From Phallusia mammillata (Eukaryota > Chordata > Ascidiacea > Phlebobranchia > Ascidiidae), in NCBI GenBank assembly GCA_003260075.1, contig QLIY01000409.1, forward strand, positions 1 to 64,000: a stretch of DNA of 64,000 nt. The letters run 5' to 3'. Shown here piece by piece: positions 45,830 through 57,100 of the stretch (its first letter is position 1; every line of letters starts with the position of its first letter). The notes under the pieces were generated by a model that worked only from the letters and a program-made list of their open reading frames with translations, searched no databases and had not been told where the DNA came from. The translations under genes and the position numbers were made by a program.

Positions 45830-47021
45830 AACCACTATCCACAAACTGGTGAAACCCGCCCAAGCCTTGGTATGCAACACGAAGACTTTCGGAATGCTGC
45901 ACATGCTGCTGCACATCGTTCAGATGTTAATCAAGCAGTTCGTTTTGTTGTCTGTTTTTTTAGTTTAGAACCTCCTTCAATTTTAACCCACACAAAGGGA
46001 TGATGGTTAACCCGGACTGTTCCGCTTTATGTTAAGTAATTCATTTGTAACATAATTTCTTGTTTTCTTTATAAAGGGAAAGTGTAAAAATATCGTTTTA
46101 TGATACAAGGTCCCAGGATATAGGCTATAATTTGCAAAATATTTTCCTGCATGGTTGAATATATTTTCATGCAGCAGGCACTGTAATGTTTTTACTGCTT
46201 TATTGGTTCAAAGACAGCTCGTACGTGATAAACGCAATGAATGTAAATTCTATTTACCTCAGACACGAAGAAATGGGCAGCGCAATTGATTACATGGTAA
46301 TGAACATCGTTTTGCTGTAAGTTTCTCACGTTTGTAACATATGCCTTATGATGTTTGAGTCATGTTGTTGCAGCATCGGCAAATTTCTTTGGGTAGAAGA
46401 TTTCGTTCCATTAAGCTTTGGTTTGTATTGCGCATGGTTGGTTTGGAAGGACTGCGAAGTAACGTGAGAAGAGGAGTTGTCGAAGCAAAACACTTGGAGG
46501 AATTAGTAAAAACGGACGAACGATATGAAATCTTGTTTCCTGTTGTGTTGGGTCTTGTTTGCTTTCGTTTAAAGCCAGAACTCTTGGGCAACAAGGTGAG
46601 AACATGAAATAAGCTATTGCTGCCAGGCATAATGTTAGACCAAGTATTGCCTCATCCAGCAGTTTTATTGTAAACAATCGACGTTTCGACGTCCTATACA
46701 AGACGCCTTCATCAGGATAATGACATAACTTGCAAAAGGTGAGAACATATTTTGTCCCGATTCATAAAAACGGCAAGAAAAAGTTTTGAATTATTCTTTA
46801 TAGGCCTAATTGTGTTAGTATATCATATTAATCTTTTTGGCGGAATTGTGTTTCAGGACGCAAACGGTATAAACGTAAAACTCCATGAAGCGATACACCA
46901 TGACCGAAGATTTTTCATCACTCCTGCATCTGTAGGAGGAAAATGTTTTGTCAGAATCAGTACCGGGTCTTTGAACTGCAGCACGGCAAAACTTGACGAA
47001 TTTTGCAAAGTTACACGATAA
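45830..47021 (+). pseudogene. Decarboxylase pseudogene, internally deleted (copy 5)
   Basis: An exon-1 fragment (about 45858-45925, frame resembling ETRPSLGMQHEDFRNAAH) is followed directly by exon 8 (45965-46033, [15 protein letters not shown] lysine kept), exon 9 (46206-46297), exon 10 (46374-46595) and exon 11 (46857-47021). Exons 2-7 are missing. The exon-9 acceptor AG is TG, the exon-8 donor is altered, and exon 11 stops early after KVTR. Exon 10 still encodes an unbroken segment with [20 protein letters not shown]. It is most similar to copies 3 and 6. Confidence 0.8.
46606..46735 (-). mobile_element. 130-bp insertion with hammerhead-like motif
   Basis: Flanked by 13-bp direct repeats AAGGTGAGAACAT (46593-46605 and 46736-46748), which are the exon-10 splice donor of copy 5. 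The minus strand contains CCTGATGAAGGCGTC and GACGTCGAAACGTC, resembling a hammerhead ribozyme core. Long target duplication plus this motif suggests a retroelement, possibly Penelope-like. Classification is inference. Confidence 0.6.
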
Positions 47022-49523
47022 GTTACTAATATATTGCTGATTGAAAGTAATTTACAAATAATTAGTAATGCTGAATTAGGCTTAATATTGGATGTATTGT
47101 TTATCACAAGCACCAAATCATAGCTATAAGCATATTAACAGTTGGCAGTTGCATATGTAGTTATGTATTTTATTTTGAAATGCTTTTAACTGAACTATAA
47201 AACTTAACTTTAACTTAATCCGTGTAACGACACACCATAAGCTGCATTTGTACATTCTCTACTAAATAACTAACCATAAACCGTTACCTTATGCTTTTTT
47301 GGATTGCTATTTGTCGTTATAGTTTATCAACGGTGTTAGTTACTTGCATTATATAGCCTAGCTAGTCCAGTGCTCTTCAACCTTTTTTGGTTTGGTGAAC
47401 CCTTAAAGTTTTGTTGACGAACTCATGCACCCTGTTTACTTAAAAGGTAAACTGAGATAAAAAGCGTTATGAAAAATCGTTATGTATATCATCTTGTCAA
47501 TTAACTCCAAGCATATGTTCGCGAATTTTCCATGAAACATCGTCGAAAAAATCAACATTCCATATCCTAACATCACCCGAATGTAACACAGACACTATTA
47601 AACTAGACACAGGCATAAACCATTGAAAAAGTTTACCTGGGTTATACATAAGTTGAAACCTACATCTTTTTTTCTAATATCTTGAAAGTCAAATATTAAT
47701 GATTCATTAAAAGTTTGTGATGCACCCTTACATTTTCGTACTAGTGCACCCCATGCATATTTTGGTACACCATATGGTGCACCGTGCACACCGGTTGAAG
47801 AGCACTGAGCTCCCCCCCCCCATGGTTCAATAAAAGTTTGTGATGCACCCTTGTATACCTTTTCGTACTAGTGCACCCCATGCATATTTTGGTACACCAT
47901 GTGGTGCACCGTGCACACCGGTTGAAGAGCACTGAGCTACAGTCTATTATTTGCCCTTTTGTTATAACTAATGTAAACGAGCTGACGTGGTATTAATATG
48001 TAAACATATTGTTTTATGCAATATCGTAAACAATTTATGCAAATCTCTTTTTTTGACGTCCTAGCGCACAACAAGTAACTACGTACTAAAATGAAAGACA
48101 TAAGACACACGCACAAACGTTTTGAATCAAGCAAAATGGATAACACGTCTAACGTTCAATTGTTGCAAATGTGATTTAACCTGTGGTTACCAAAACTACA
48201 ATGACTTTGTATATTACTTGGTATAATGTTTTGGTTTTACTATCGTAGAACTCATGTAGGGTAAAGTGCTTTGCATCATTAAAATAACAAATCGTTACTA
48301 CAGTTGATTTGTGCAACATTATAAGCTCAAACGAACAAATCCTGCACGTTTCGAAAGTGAATACCAAACTCCGCTTTGCTCGACAGCGCAATCGAAAGAT
48401 TTAAAAAAAAGATTGCTTAGCAAGAATCTTTGGACTGCAACCGTCCCAGTTAGTTGAAAGTTTCACATACTAAATTGGGGACGCCCGAATGGCAATCTGT
48501 GGTCGCAGCAATAAATATAGGCTATGTGGTCGCACTGATGAAAACACTTCTTGCATTTCACGACAGCTCAGATATAGATTGACTTTTCCTTTTAGCACTT
48601 GAAGCCGGGATTTGACTTGCACTTGTTGAAAATAAGACAAAACAAGACTCAAGTCAAAACATATTCCAAGGGAAATAACGACAATATCTTTTTCCAAGAC
48701 CCTTCAAAATAAAGACAAAATAAGGAAATCTTAGGAATAGGGACGGTATGGCAACTCTGATTATAATTAACATAAACTAAACTAGGAAATTGACACACGT
48801 AAAAACTTACACCTTCAACTTGCATGAAAACCTTTCGTTACCAACAAACTTGTGCGAAAACACGCTCAAAAAGGTTGCCTTCAAGACAAGCCTAAGGTCA
48901 TTTCATGCCTGACAAATTTGCACTGGAAGCGGCACTGTATCAGCAATTTTTTGTAGACAGAAAAAATCCCTAATGTTTTACTTTTAGCTCATCTGGCTCT
49001 GTTAAAACACAATCAATTCATTTTACTTCTTTCAAGAGTTTCTTTTAATTCCTTTTTTTTTGTTTATACCTACTGTGACAAAATTCATGATAAATATTTA
49101 AAACCTATTTAGTCTTGCTTATTTCACCATTTTCTGTCGGGCATTGGGTGTTCTACGTACCTTCCAGCATCTGATTGACATTAGCTGGAATTTTTAGAGC
49201 TGCTTTGCTTTCATTCATAATTTTTTCACAAAATCCCTGCATTCATGTGCTTCATGATGGAAAATAACCCTGTAATTAAAGAGGTCTTATACAAAGCTAC
49301 CCCTATCAACGTGTTTCAACAAGCCAGTTATACAGTTGGGGTACTTGCACGAAAAAAAATGTCTCGGAATGGAATCAACCCTGTATTCATTAACAAACCG
49401 ATTTCAGGATTAATGTTTACATTGTTTGTTTGGTTTCATTTTACGTTGTTTGCACATACNCGGCTAAGGAATCAAGTTATTTTATAACATTGAAATTTGT
49501 GTTTCAAACCTGCATTTTAACAG
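47022..49523. other. Intergenic region before decarboxylase copy 6
   Basis: Contains a hAT element at 47368-47934 and a dispersed repeat at 48810-48930. I looked for decarboxylase exons 1 and 2 before 49524 and found none. An ambiguous base lies at 49460. Confidence 0.55.
47368..47934. mobile_element. Non-autonomous hAT element with a duplicated right end
   Basis: Left end CAGTGCTCTTCAACC; right end GGTTGAAGAGCACTG occurs twice (ending 47807 and 47934). The two right ends are separated by C10 (47812-47821) and a near copy of 47702-47811. True length is probably about 440 bp and the second end an assembly duplicate. Confidence 0.75.
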
Positions 49524-49831
49524 CTTTCATCACCATCCTCCACAGAACTAGAAACAGTTATGTTGGATTGGTTAGCCAAAGCTTTAGACCTTCCCAAGTT
49601 TTATCTGCACAACGGGACGGGCCCAGGTGGCGGAGTAATTCAAGGTATTTTGTATTACAATATACTACAACACATATGTTTTGCATTACATTTGTCTGTA
49701 CCGTTTTATTGCAAACGTTTAGTATCGGCCAATTTAATTTGGTTTTGTTACCAAATTATTTTGGCCTCTACTATAACGGCTTAATGTTAATTAACATTAA
49801 AGCCAAAGCAATCAGAATAAAGTCGTATGGC

Positions 49832-50400
49832 TCTACAGGCAAAGAAAGGAAATAATGAAAACGTGCCACACATCAAATGACACAAGAGAAAAGAAATGAG
49901 CGTGACAATGACAAATCACGAAAACGAAGTGTACAAATAAAACAATATGTGCATGACCAAAACATTTGGTCACAGTTTAAAGCGGTGCTTCCCAACCAGT
50001 GGTGCGCGTACTAGCTTTTTAAAGTGGTACGCGAGTCGCTTTCTGTTATACATAATTCACGTCAGATCGTGAAATGATTCGTTCAGGTTTCATGTCTTGG
50101 AAATTCGTTCCCCCCCCCCCTCTACAGGCAAAGAAAGGAAATAATGAAAACGTGCCACACATCAAATAACACAAGAGAAAAGAAATGAGCGTGACAATGA
50201 CAAATCACGAAAAGGAAGTGTACAAATAAAACAATATGTGCATGACCAAAACATTTGGTCACAGTTTAAAGCGGTGCTTCCCAACCAGTGGTGCGCGTAC
50301 TAGCTTTTTAAAGTGGTACGCGAGTCGCTTTCTGTTATACATAATTCACGTCAGATCGTGAAATGATTCGTTCAGGTTTCATGTCTTGGAAATTCGTTTG
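49832..50400 (+). repeat. Local duplication split by a C run
   Basis: About 278 bp is repeated almost exactly after C11 (50110-50120), with a few substitutions. The duplicated part includes the left portion of a hAT element. The inverted paralog at 22156-22560 has it once. Confidence 0.85.
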
Positions 50401-50524
50401 TATCTTCGAATCAGTTGGTTTCAAAATGTGCTGTCTAAATTAAGAATAGTAGGCATATCTCTTAGTAAGGTATTGGAAAAAGTCGACAAGTGGTACCTGA
50501 TCAGTATAAGGTTGAGAACCACCG
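49983..50524. mobile_element. hAT element, paralog of 22156-22428
   Basis: Ends CGGTGCTTCCCAACC and GGTTGAGAACCACCG, flanked by GTTTAAAG/GTTTAAAA. Inflated from about 270 bp by the internal C-run duplication. Confidence 0.85.
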
Positions 50525-51319
50525 GTTTAAAAAAATATGTGCGTTTTGTATGAATATTTGCACACGCAATACTTTTTTAAATGTTTTCAGTTATTATCAG
50601 TTAAAGTCGAATAATTAGTTTACGTGACATAACGATTTCGGGTGACGTCATAATAATTCAGTCCAGTCCGAAATGAATTTGGACGATACTATAGTTTTTT
50701 ATCACTGAGTTGTAGACTAATATCCTTTCATTTAAATCAAGGTACAGCAAGTGAATCAACACTGGTGACACTGCTAAGTGCAAGGGATAAAGCAATTCGC
50801 ACACAACTGTCCATCGATCCCAACCAATGTCGTCATGACATTAACAAACGCTTGGTTGCATATTCTTCAAACGTCAGCAATTCTTCTGTAGAAAAAGCAG
50901 GTATCGAATAGGTCCATAGCGTTTTACTTTTCTGCTATTCGAATCCTATAGCTTGCAATTGATTAGAAACTTGTAGGCAATCCCGAACTTTGAATTGTTT
51001 TTAAGGCAAATAGCGTTTGCTGATTTGAGACTTTTGGACACGGACGAAATGGGATCACTGAGAGGCAAAACTCTTTTGGAAGCGATAATGGAAGACAAGA
51101 AGAATGGAAGAGTGCCGTTTATGTATGGCGGTTTGTTGAACTACTTTTGGCCCTTCCATCTGTCAATAAAATTTAAAAGCATATTGTACAACTTCTAGGT
51201 TTGTGCCACACTGGACACGACAGCTTGCTGTTCTTTCGATAATTTGGAGGAAATTGGACCAATATGTAAGTGCACAAACCCTTAATTTTGTGTACAGGTA
51301 ACACTGACGTGTTTTATTT

Positions 51320-51321
<2 letters not shown>

Positions 51322-51396
<75 letters not shown>
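51322..51396. other. Run of about 75 C
   Basis: Uninterrupted C tract that replaces intron 6 and the first part of exon 7 of decarboxylase copy 6. The following base continues exon 7 mid-codon. Best read as an unsequenced or artefactual gap. Confidence 0.85.
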
Positions 51397-51766
51397 TGGA
51401 AGTGCCCTTCTTTGTCAAGAATTTCGATTTATAGCCAGAGGCTTGGAGGTATAGCCTAAAAGTAGACAACAAATCCAACTTTATTCGACTAAATGTTGGA
51501 AAAGCAGTACAACCGTAGTTCGACAAGTAGCAAAGTAGAACCTGTTTCAATTCAAATTGCCTTCTGGAAACACAGCGATTTGATACAATAGATCATAATT
51601 TTGAATTTAAAAAAATATTCCTTGCCAACAAATTTACAATTACAATTTGCACCCAGAAAGGCCGATGTGATCTGGATTTTTTTGCCCCATACTAAACTTT
51701 TCTGTCAAAAACAAAATGTCTTAACAAGTTGTTTATTAGGGTTTGATTTGGAAAGTTTCATTAATT

Positions 51767-51870
51767 ATAAAATAGCATTTATTTTCAAAAGTTTATTTGC
51801 ATTTTTTTTCATGCCCCCCCCCCTTAATTATAAAATAGCATTTATTTTCAAAAGTTTATTTGCATTTTTT
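51767..51870 (+). repeat. Local duplication split by a C run
   Basis: TTAATTATAAAATAGC and the next 30 bp recur after C10 (51814-51823). Confidence 0.75.
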
Positions 51871-52310
51871 TGTAGTCCTACATATTATATAGTCCTACAT
51901 ATTATACTTCAATTGTACTTTTTTCCATGTGGTCCTACATATTATACTTCAATTGAAATATACAAACATTGGTTGAATTTTGTTGATTACGCACTTCTGT
52001 TTTTCTTTTAGTTTACAACCTCTTTCAATTTCAACCCACACAAGGGAATGATGACTGTTCCGCTTTATGGTAAAGCAACTCAGTTGTAACACATTTGTTT
52101 GTAAAAATATAGTTTTATGATACAATGTCTCAGGATATAATCTATGATTTGCAAAACGATTTCCTGCATGGTTGAATATATCCCCCCCCCCGCAGGCATT
52201 GTAATGTATTTGTTGCTTTTATAGGTTCAAAGACAGCTCTCACGTGATAAACGCAATGAATGTGAATCCTATTTATCTCAGACACGAAGAAATGGGCAGC
52301 GCGATTGATT

Positions 52311-52360
52311 GTTTCTCAACCAGGGGGGCACGGCTGAAGGTTCAAGGTTAAGAAACACTG
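52311..52360. mobile_element. Truncated miniature hAT remnant
   Basis: TTTCTCAACCAGGG to GGTTAAGAAACACTG corresponds to the 54-bp element at 20207-20260 in copy 3. The left tip was removed with the exon-9 donor by a deletion. Confidence 0.65.
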
Positions 52361-52983
52361 AACTAAATTATTAGTTTGATTTCAGTTTCTCACTTTTAAA
52401 ACATATGCCGGATGAGTTTCCTGTTTGTATTTTTCAGCATTGGCAAATTCCTTTGGGAGGCGATTCCGCGCCATTAAGCTCTGGTTTGCATTGCGCATGG
52501 TTGGCTTGGAAGGACTTCGAAATCACGTTAGGATTGCCGAAGCAAAACACTTGAAGGGATTGGTAAAAACAGACGAACGATATGAAATCTTGTTTCCTGT
52601 TGTGTTGGGTATTGTTTGCTTTCGTTTAAAGCCAAGGTGAGAACATATTTTTGTCCCGATTCATAAAAACGGCAAAAGTTTTGAAAAAGAAAAAAAGAAA
52701 AAGTTTTGAATTATTCTATTTAGGCCTAATGGTGTTAGATAATCACGTTAATCTTTTTGGCGGAATTGTGTTTTAGGAAGCAAACGATGTAAACGAAAAA
52801 CTCTTCGAAGCGATACACGATGACCGAAGATTTTTTATTACTCCTGCATCTGTTGGAGGAAAACATTTTATCAGAATCAGTACCGGGTCTTTGAACTGCA
52901 GCATGGCAAAACTTGATGAATTTTGGAGAGTTACACGAGAAATTTCTGATAAACTGCTGACTAAAAACAACTTTGCAAGTTAA

Positions 52984-54194
52984 TTAATAATGTTCAATAA
53001 GGCCTAAATTAGGATGTCTACTGACCCTTAGGTAGGCTATTGTTTATCGCAAGCATTTAATGATAGCTTCTTCTTTTTCTTATTAACACTTGACAGATAC
53101 TTGTGTTTTATATGCTAAAGTATTGCAAAAAATCTAAAAATGTGTGTGTATGTGTGTGTCGCCTACCTCATCGTTACTGTAGTAGGCCTAAGTAGGGTGA
53201 AATGCTTACCGATTGTAAAATAACAGATTGTTACATGCTGAATAAACAAAACTAACCCAATAATCTGTGCAATATTAGACTCAAGTAACGAATCCTATAC
53301 GTGTCGGATATAAAGAAAATCGGTTTTGCCCTAAAACACAATTAATCGAAATTTGAAAACATAATAAGATTTCGTGTCAAAGAGCATTGGACTGCAACGG
53401 TCCCAATAATTAAATAGCAAAGAGCATTAAAAATCATGTAAAAAAAGACAGTGTGTGTAGTCATGCATAAAATGTTTCGTGTGTGGGGCGGCCAAGCGAA
53501 ACGGAGTTCAAAGGTTGGGAGGGAAAAGAGCCATGTGTTTTGAAATTTATTTATTTTTTTTCATTTGTTTACGTGCAACAAATGCATAAAATGCATAATG
53601 GGAGAAAAATGTAAATATCAGTCTGTTTAAAAATCATGGCAGGTAAAAAATTAACATAAAAGTGTTGCCCAATTTATGAGATCTTGTTTGGTTTGGTTAA
53701 GAATTGTAAATGAACACCAAAAAGGGGATACATATTTTACTAAGGATATTAAGTTTGCCTTTTTTATTTGATCCTTGCATGAATTAAAAGAATCATAATG
53801 TGCGTCCTGCATGGCCACTTCAACAATCAAAAATCAAAACATGGTTCCACATTGAAGTATTAGCAATTTGAAGACTGCAACAAAATTCCAATAGCAATTT
53901 TTTATAAGGCCATGCTGTATTTCAATATCAATACTCTGCCCATAAAATATGTCATATGTATTGACTGTATGATCTGTTCCCAATATGTGGGTTGTGATTA
54001 AATGTAAAAAGCATAGAATATTGTGTCAAAATTTCAGAAATGTTTGAGCTGGAGCCTTTGGGGTTCAAAAGCACTCCTATTATCCAAGTGAACAAGTAAA
54101 CAAATGTATATATATTGTGCAAATGACGCTTTATTATTTTGTAGAACTTTTTATTTGTTTAAAATCTGCATTGCTGTAATAGTTTATTTTTGCA
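52984..54194. other. Intergenic spacer, partly paralogous to 17980-19587
   Basis: 52984-53640 is the reverse complement of the flank of copy 3, including a TG-rich tract near 53140. No gene recognised between 53640 and 54194. Confidence 0.6.
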
Positions 54195-57100
54195 ATGATA
54201 TGCATTATACTTGTGGCTGGCCATGGAGCACAGTTGGAGAAAGATATTCTGGTATGTAAGTTATACTTGACTATACATCGCACTGTTATGTTCCAATCTG
54301 CAGAACATGGCAGTTCCCGTCGAGATTTCCCACATGCACATGTGCATGACCCGTAACTGTGCATGCAATACCAATTTTAAGTGGCGCAGAGCAAGTAAAA
54401 GAGGTCAATAAAGCCGATTAAATGCCATTGGTGCAAATCCCAAAAAATTGGAATGTAAAAAAATATTTTCAAACCAAAATCGCACGTGCAGCTGCCACAT
54501 TCTGCAGGCTGGGTTTTGGTGACAACTTAAAATATGAAACACCAGAGTCTATGTAACACAAGGCTGACATTTTATGTAAGTGTGGCAGTTTCTGCTGGAC
54601 GAGAAATTCATTTTTGTTTGCAGAAAAGTGACAATCCTCAACACTTGGAACTTGCTGGTGTTCCTAAAGCACTGCTTGCTGGTTTATCTGGAAAAAAGAT
54701 CATTGACTATTGGTGGAATGTGGTGAACATGTAATTATTTATTTTCATGTTAATAAAGAAAGGCCATATTGTACATCAAATTGCACCATAAGTAAAATGC
54801 AAGTCATACACCAAATTAACTGGGACACAGTCACAAATATTTTTTTTGCAATCACTTCTTTTGCTTATGTACATAGAAACCTTCAACAAGCATACATGAC
54901 AAATTATTTCAACATATGCTTTGGTTGTGAATTTGGCAGTCTCTTGTTGCTGGTAAACAATAAGAATTTAGAAGCATGCATAAGTAAAGGTTTAATTTGT
55001 TTTCAAATCTTTTTAGTTGATTTATTCATTTGTGTCTGTGATTTTGTTTTGTGTGAAGGAAAATCATGTGCATACAAGCAACTAAAACTAGTATATATAA
55101 CTTCTCTATAATTTCAGTAACTGCTTGACTGTTTTACAGGCGTCAACTATTTAGTGCAGTTTACTTGGTGACCAATGCAGATAAGTAAGTAAAACCAGTT
55201 AGACACAATCAAAATCACATCTAAATATTGCATATTATAATGCTTTTTTAAATAACGTAATGAGTTTGTTGTTTTATGTAATGTAAATATTTCTACAGAT
55301 TTCATTAAAAAATTTGTCCTGTACATTTTTTTCATAATTTTGTCCTATTGGTTGCAGATATAAGCATTATGAGAGATGGGCTACAGCTAATGACTTTCCT
55401 GTTGAAAACATAATTAATGATGGATCAACGACCATTGAAACAAGCTTAGGTTCTGTTGCAGATTTTGCCCTGGCTTTGCAAAATAAACAAATTGAAGACG
55501 ATGTTTTAGTGGTAAGTGCTTTTTATCTCTTGCGCAAATAACAAGTTTGTTGTATAAAGGTGGTGAAGCCTTAAGCAAACATGCCATTTTATATGTCTAA
55601 CAATTTTTGAATAAATCAACAGTTCATGAGAGTGTATCCAGAAAAGAAAGGTCATACCTTATTTTGACACAAAAAATAATTCCACCAACCATTTTTTGTC
55701 ATTTTTTAATTGTCACTGATACATTATGTCCTGGTTAGGAGAAACTTACAGATTTGAAATACCCCTCCCTGTGCTTTTAAAAAAAACATGTGTAAAAAAA
55801 TCTAAAAAATTACTTCTATTATAAATGACTTAATAGTACTGCTTCCACTTAAACCAACATACAGCATGGAATCAATTTATTTTCTTTCTTTAATAAAGTG
55901 TAAACTACCTTTCTACAAATTTATCTATGTTTGTCCACATTAACCAATAACAATTTTTCAGGTTGCTGGTGATATGTTGTTTGAAGATCAAAACTGTGAC
56001 ATTTCTCAAGTTGTAAAGTATTTTAAACACAAGGTATTATAAAAGTGGCTTAGTGATTAAAGTGAAACTAACACATTCTGAATATTATTTTTTATTTTAT
56101 TTGCGATATTCAGTAATGTTTGGAGCAGCCAACAATATTGTAGAATTAACCCATTTTCATATTCATCTTATGCTAGAATGGTGAACTTGTGATATATTAT
56201 GAAATGGATGCAAATGAAGATCGTAGTACAAGGGGAATCGTTGAAGTGGATCTTGAAACAAACAGGTAGTTATTTGAATGTATAATAAATTAATAATAAT
56301 AACACATATATATATATTTTTTTCTATAGCGAAATCAAATTTTCAGTCATCAACACTGGTTTAAAACAATTTGTTTTCACATGTACATGTATGTTTAATC
56401 TATTTGTTTGTGATATTTTTTTGCATGAAAATGTTTTTTGTTTCTCTTTGTTTGCTTAGATTTATTTTCTGCTTTGATTCAATTTTTTTTTACCAGACTG
56501 GATAAAAGGTACATATTTATATGTATACATATAAATGTCCACGTTTCACATTTAGATTTAATTAAAAAAAAGGTTTTTCAAATGTTGGTCCAAAAATTGT
56601 TGAAACAAACAATGTTTAACTGTTTAAAACAGTACTTTCTTAATAAAGGATAATAAAGTTCTACGAAAAGCCAGAAGAAGGAAAGACGACTTCAATGTTA
56701 GCAAGTGTTGTTTTCTACTGCTTTCGCCGTGACACACTTTCAACTGTGAACACATATCTTGAGGCAAATGTTCAAACAAATTTAAGGTCATTTGGAAAGT
56801 ATATGGTAAGTGAATTAGACAAGTGTGAACATTACATGCTGTTTCTTTATACATCTGTAATTGAACATCTTTGAATCGTCTTTCAGTTGCTCTGTTGTAA
56901 AGATTTTTTAGTTCAATTAACAAACTATTTTTTATAATTTTGTTTTACAGGAATGGCTTATCAATGAAACAGGTGCAACAGTATATGGAATGAAACTGCC
57001 CACTAGATTCCAGTTAATAGGACAAGTGGTACATAATTTCTTTTGAAACTCAAAAACAATGTATACAATAAACTATATATTATTAGACATTGGATGATTA

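Larger units (their letters stand above)
49524..52983 (+). pseudogene. Decarboxylase pseudogene lacking exons 1-2 (copy 6)
   Basis: Exons 3-11 are recognisable: 49524-49644, 50742-50900, 51006-51122, 51199-51265, 51397-51449 (partial), 52012-52069, 52225-52310, 52438-52636, 52777-52983. Exon 4 has asparagine in [10 protein letters not shown]. Exon 5 has two 1-base losses, the first creating a stop at once. A run of about 75 C replaces the start of exon 7. Exon 8 lacks 10 bp after the PLP lysine. Exon 9 has lost its 3' end and donor. Exon 10 has 6- and 16-bp losses. Exon 11 is open to its stop. It is the inverted partner of intact copy 3. Some lesions sit at homopolymers and could be sequence errors, but not all. 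Confidence 0.8.

Noticed and set aside
47945-48700. Several short open frames on the minus strand
   Set aside because: None shows a domain, splice-consistent continuation or similarity to neighbours.
49245-49487. 80-codon frame as the missing first exons of decarboxylase copy 6
   Set aside because: It shows none of the exon 1 or 2 motifs ([16 protein letters not shown]) and contains an ambiguous base.
51314-51550. Minus-strand open frame encoding a long glycine run
   Set aside because: The glycines are the complement of the artefactual C tract.
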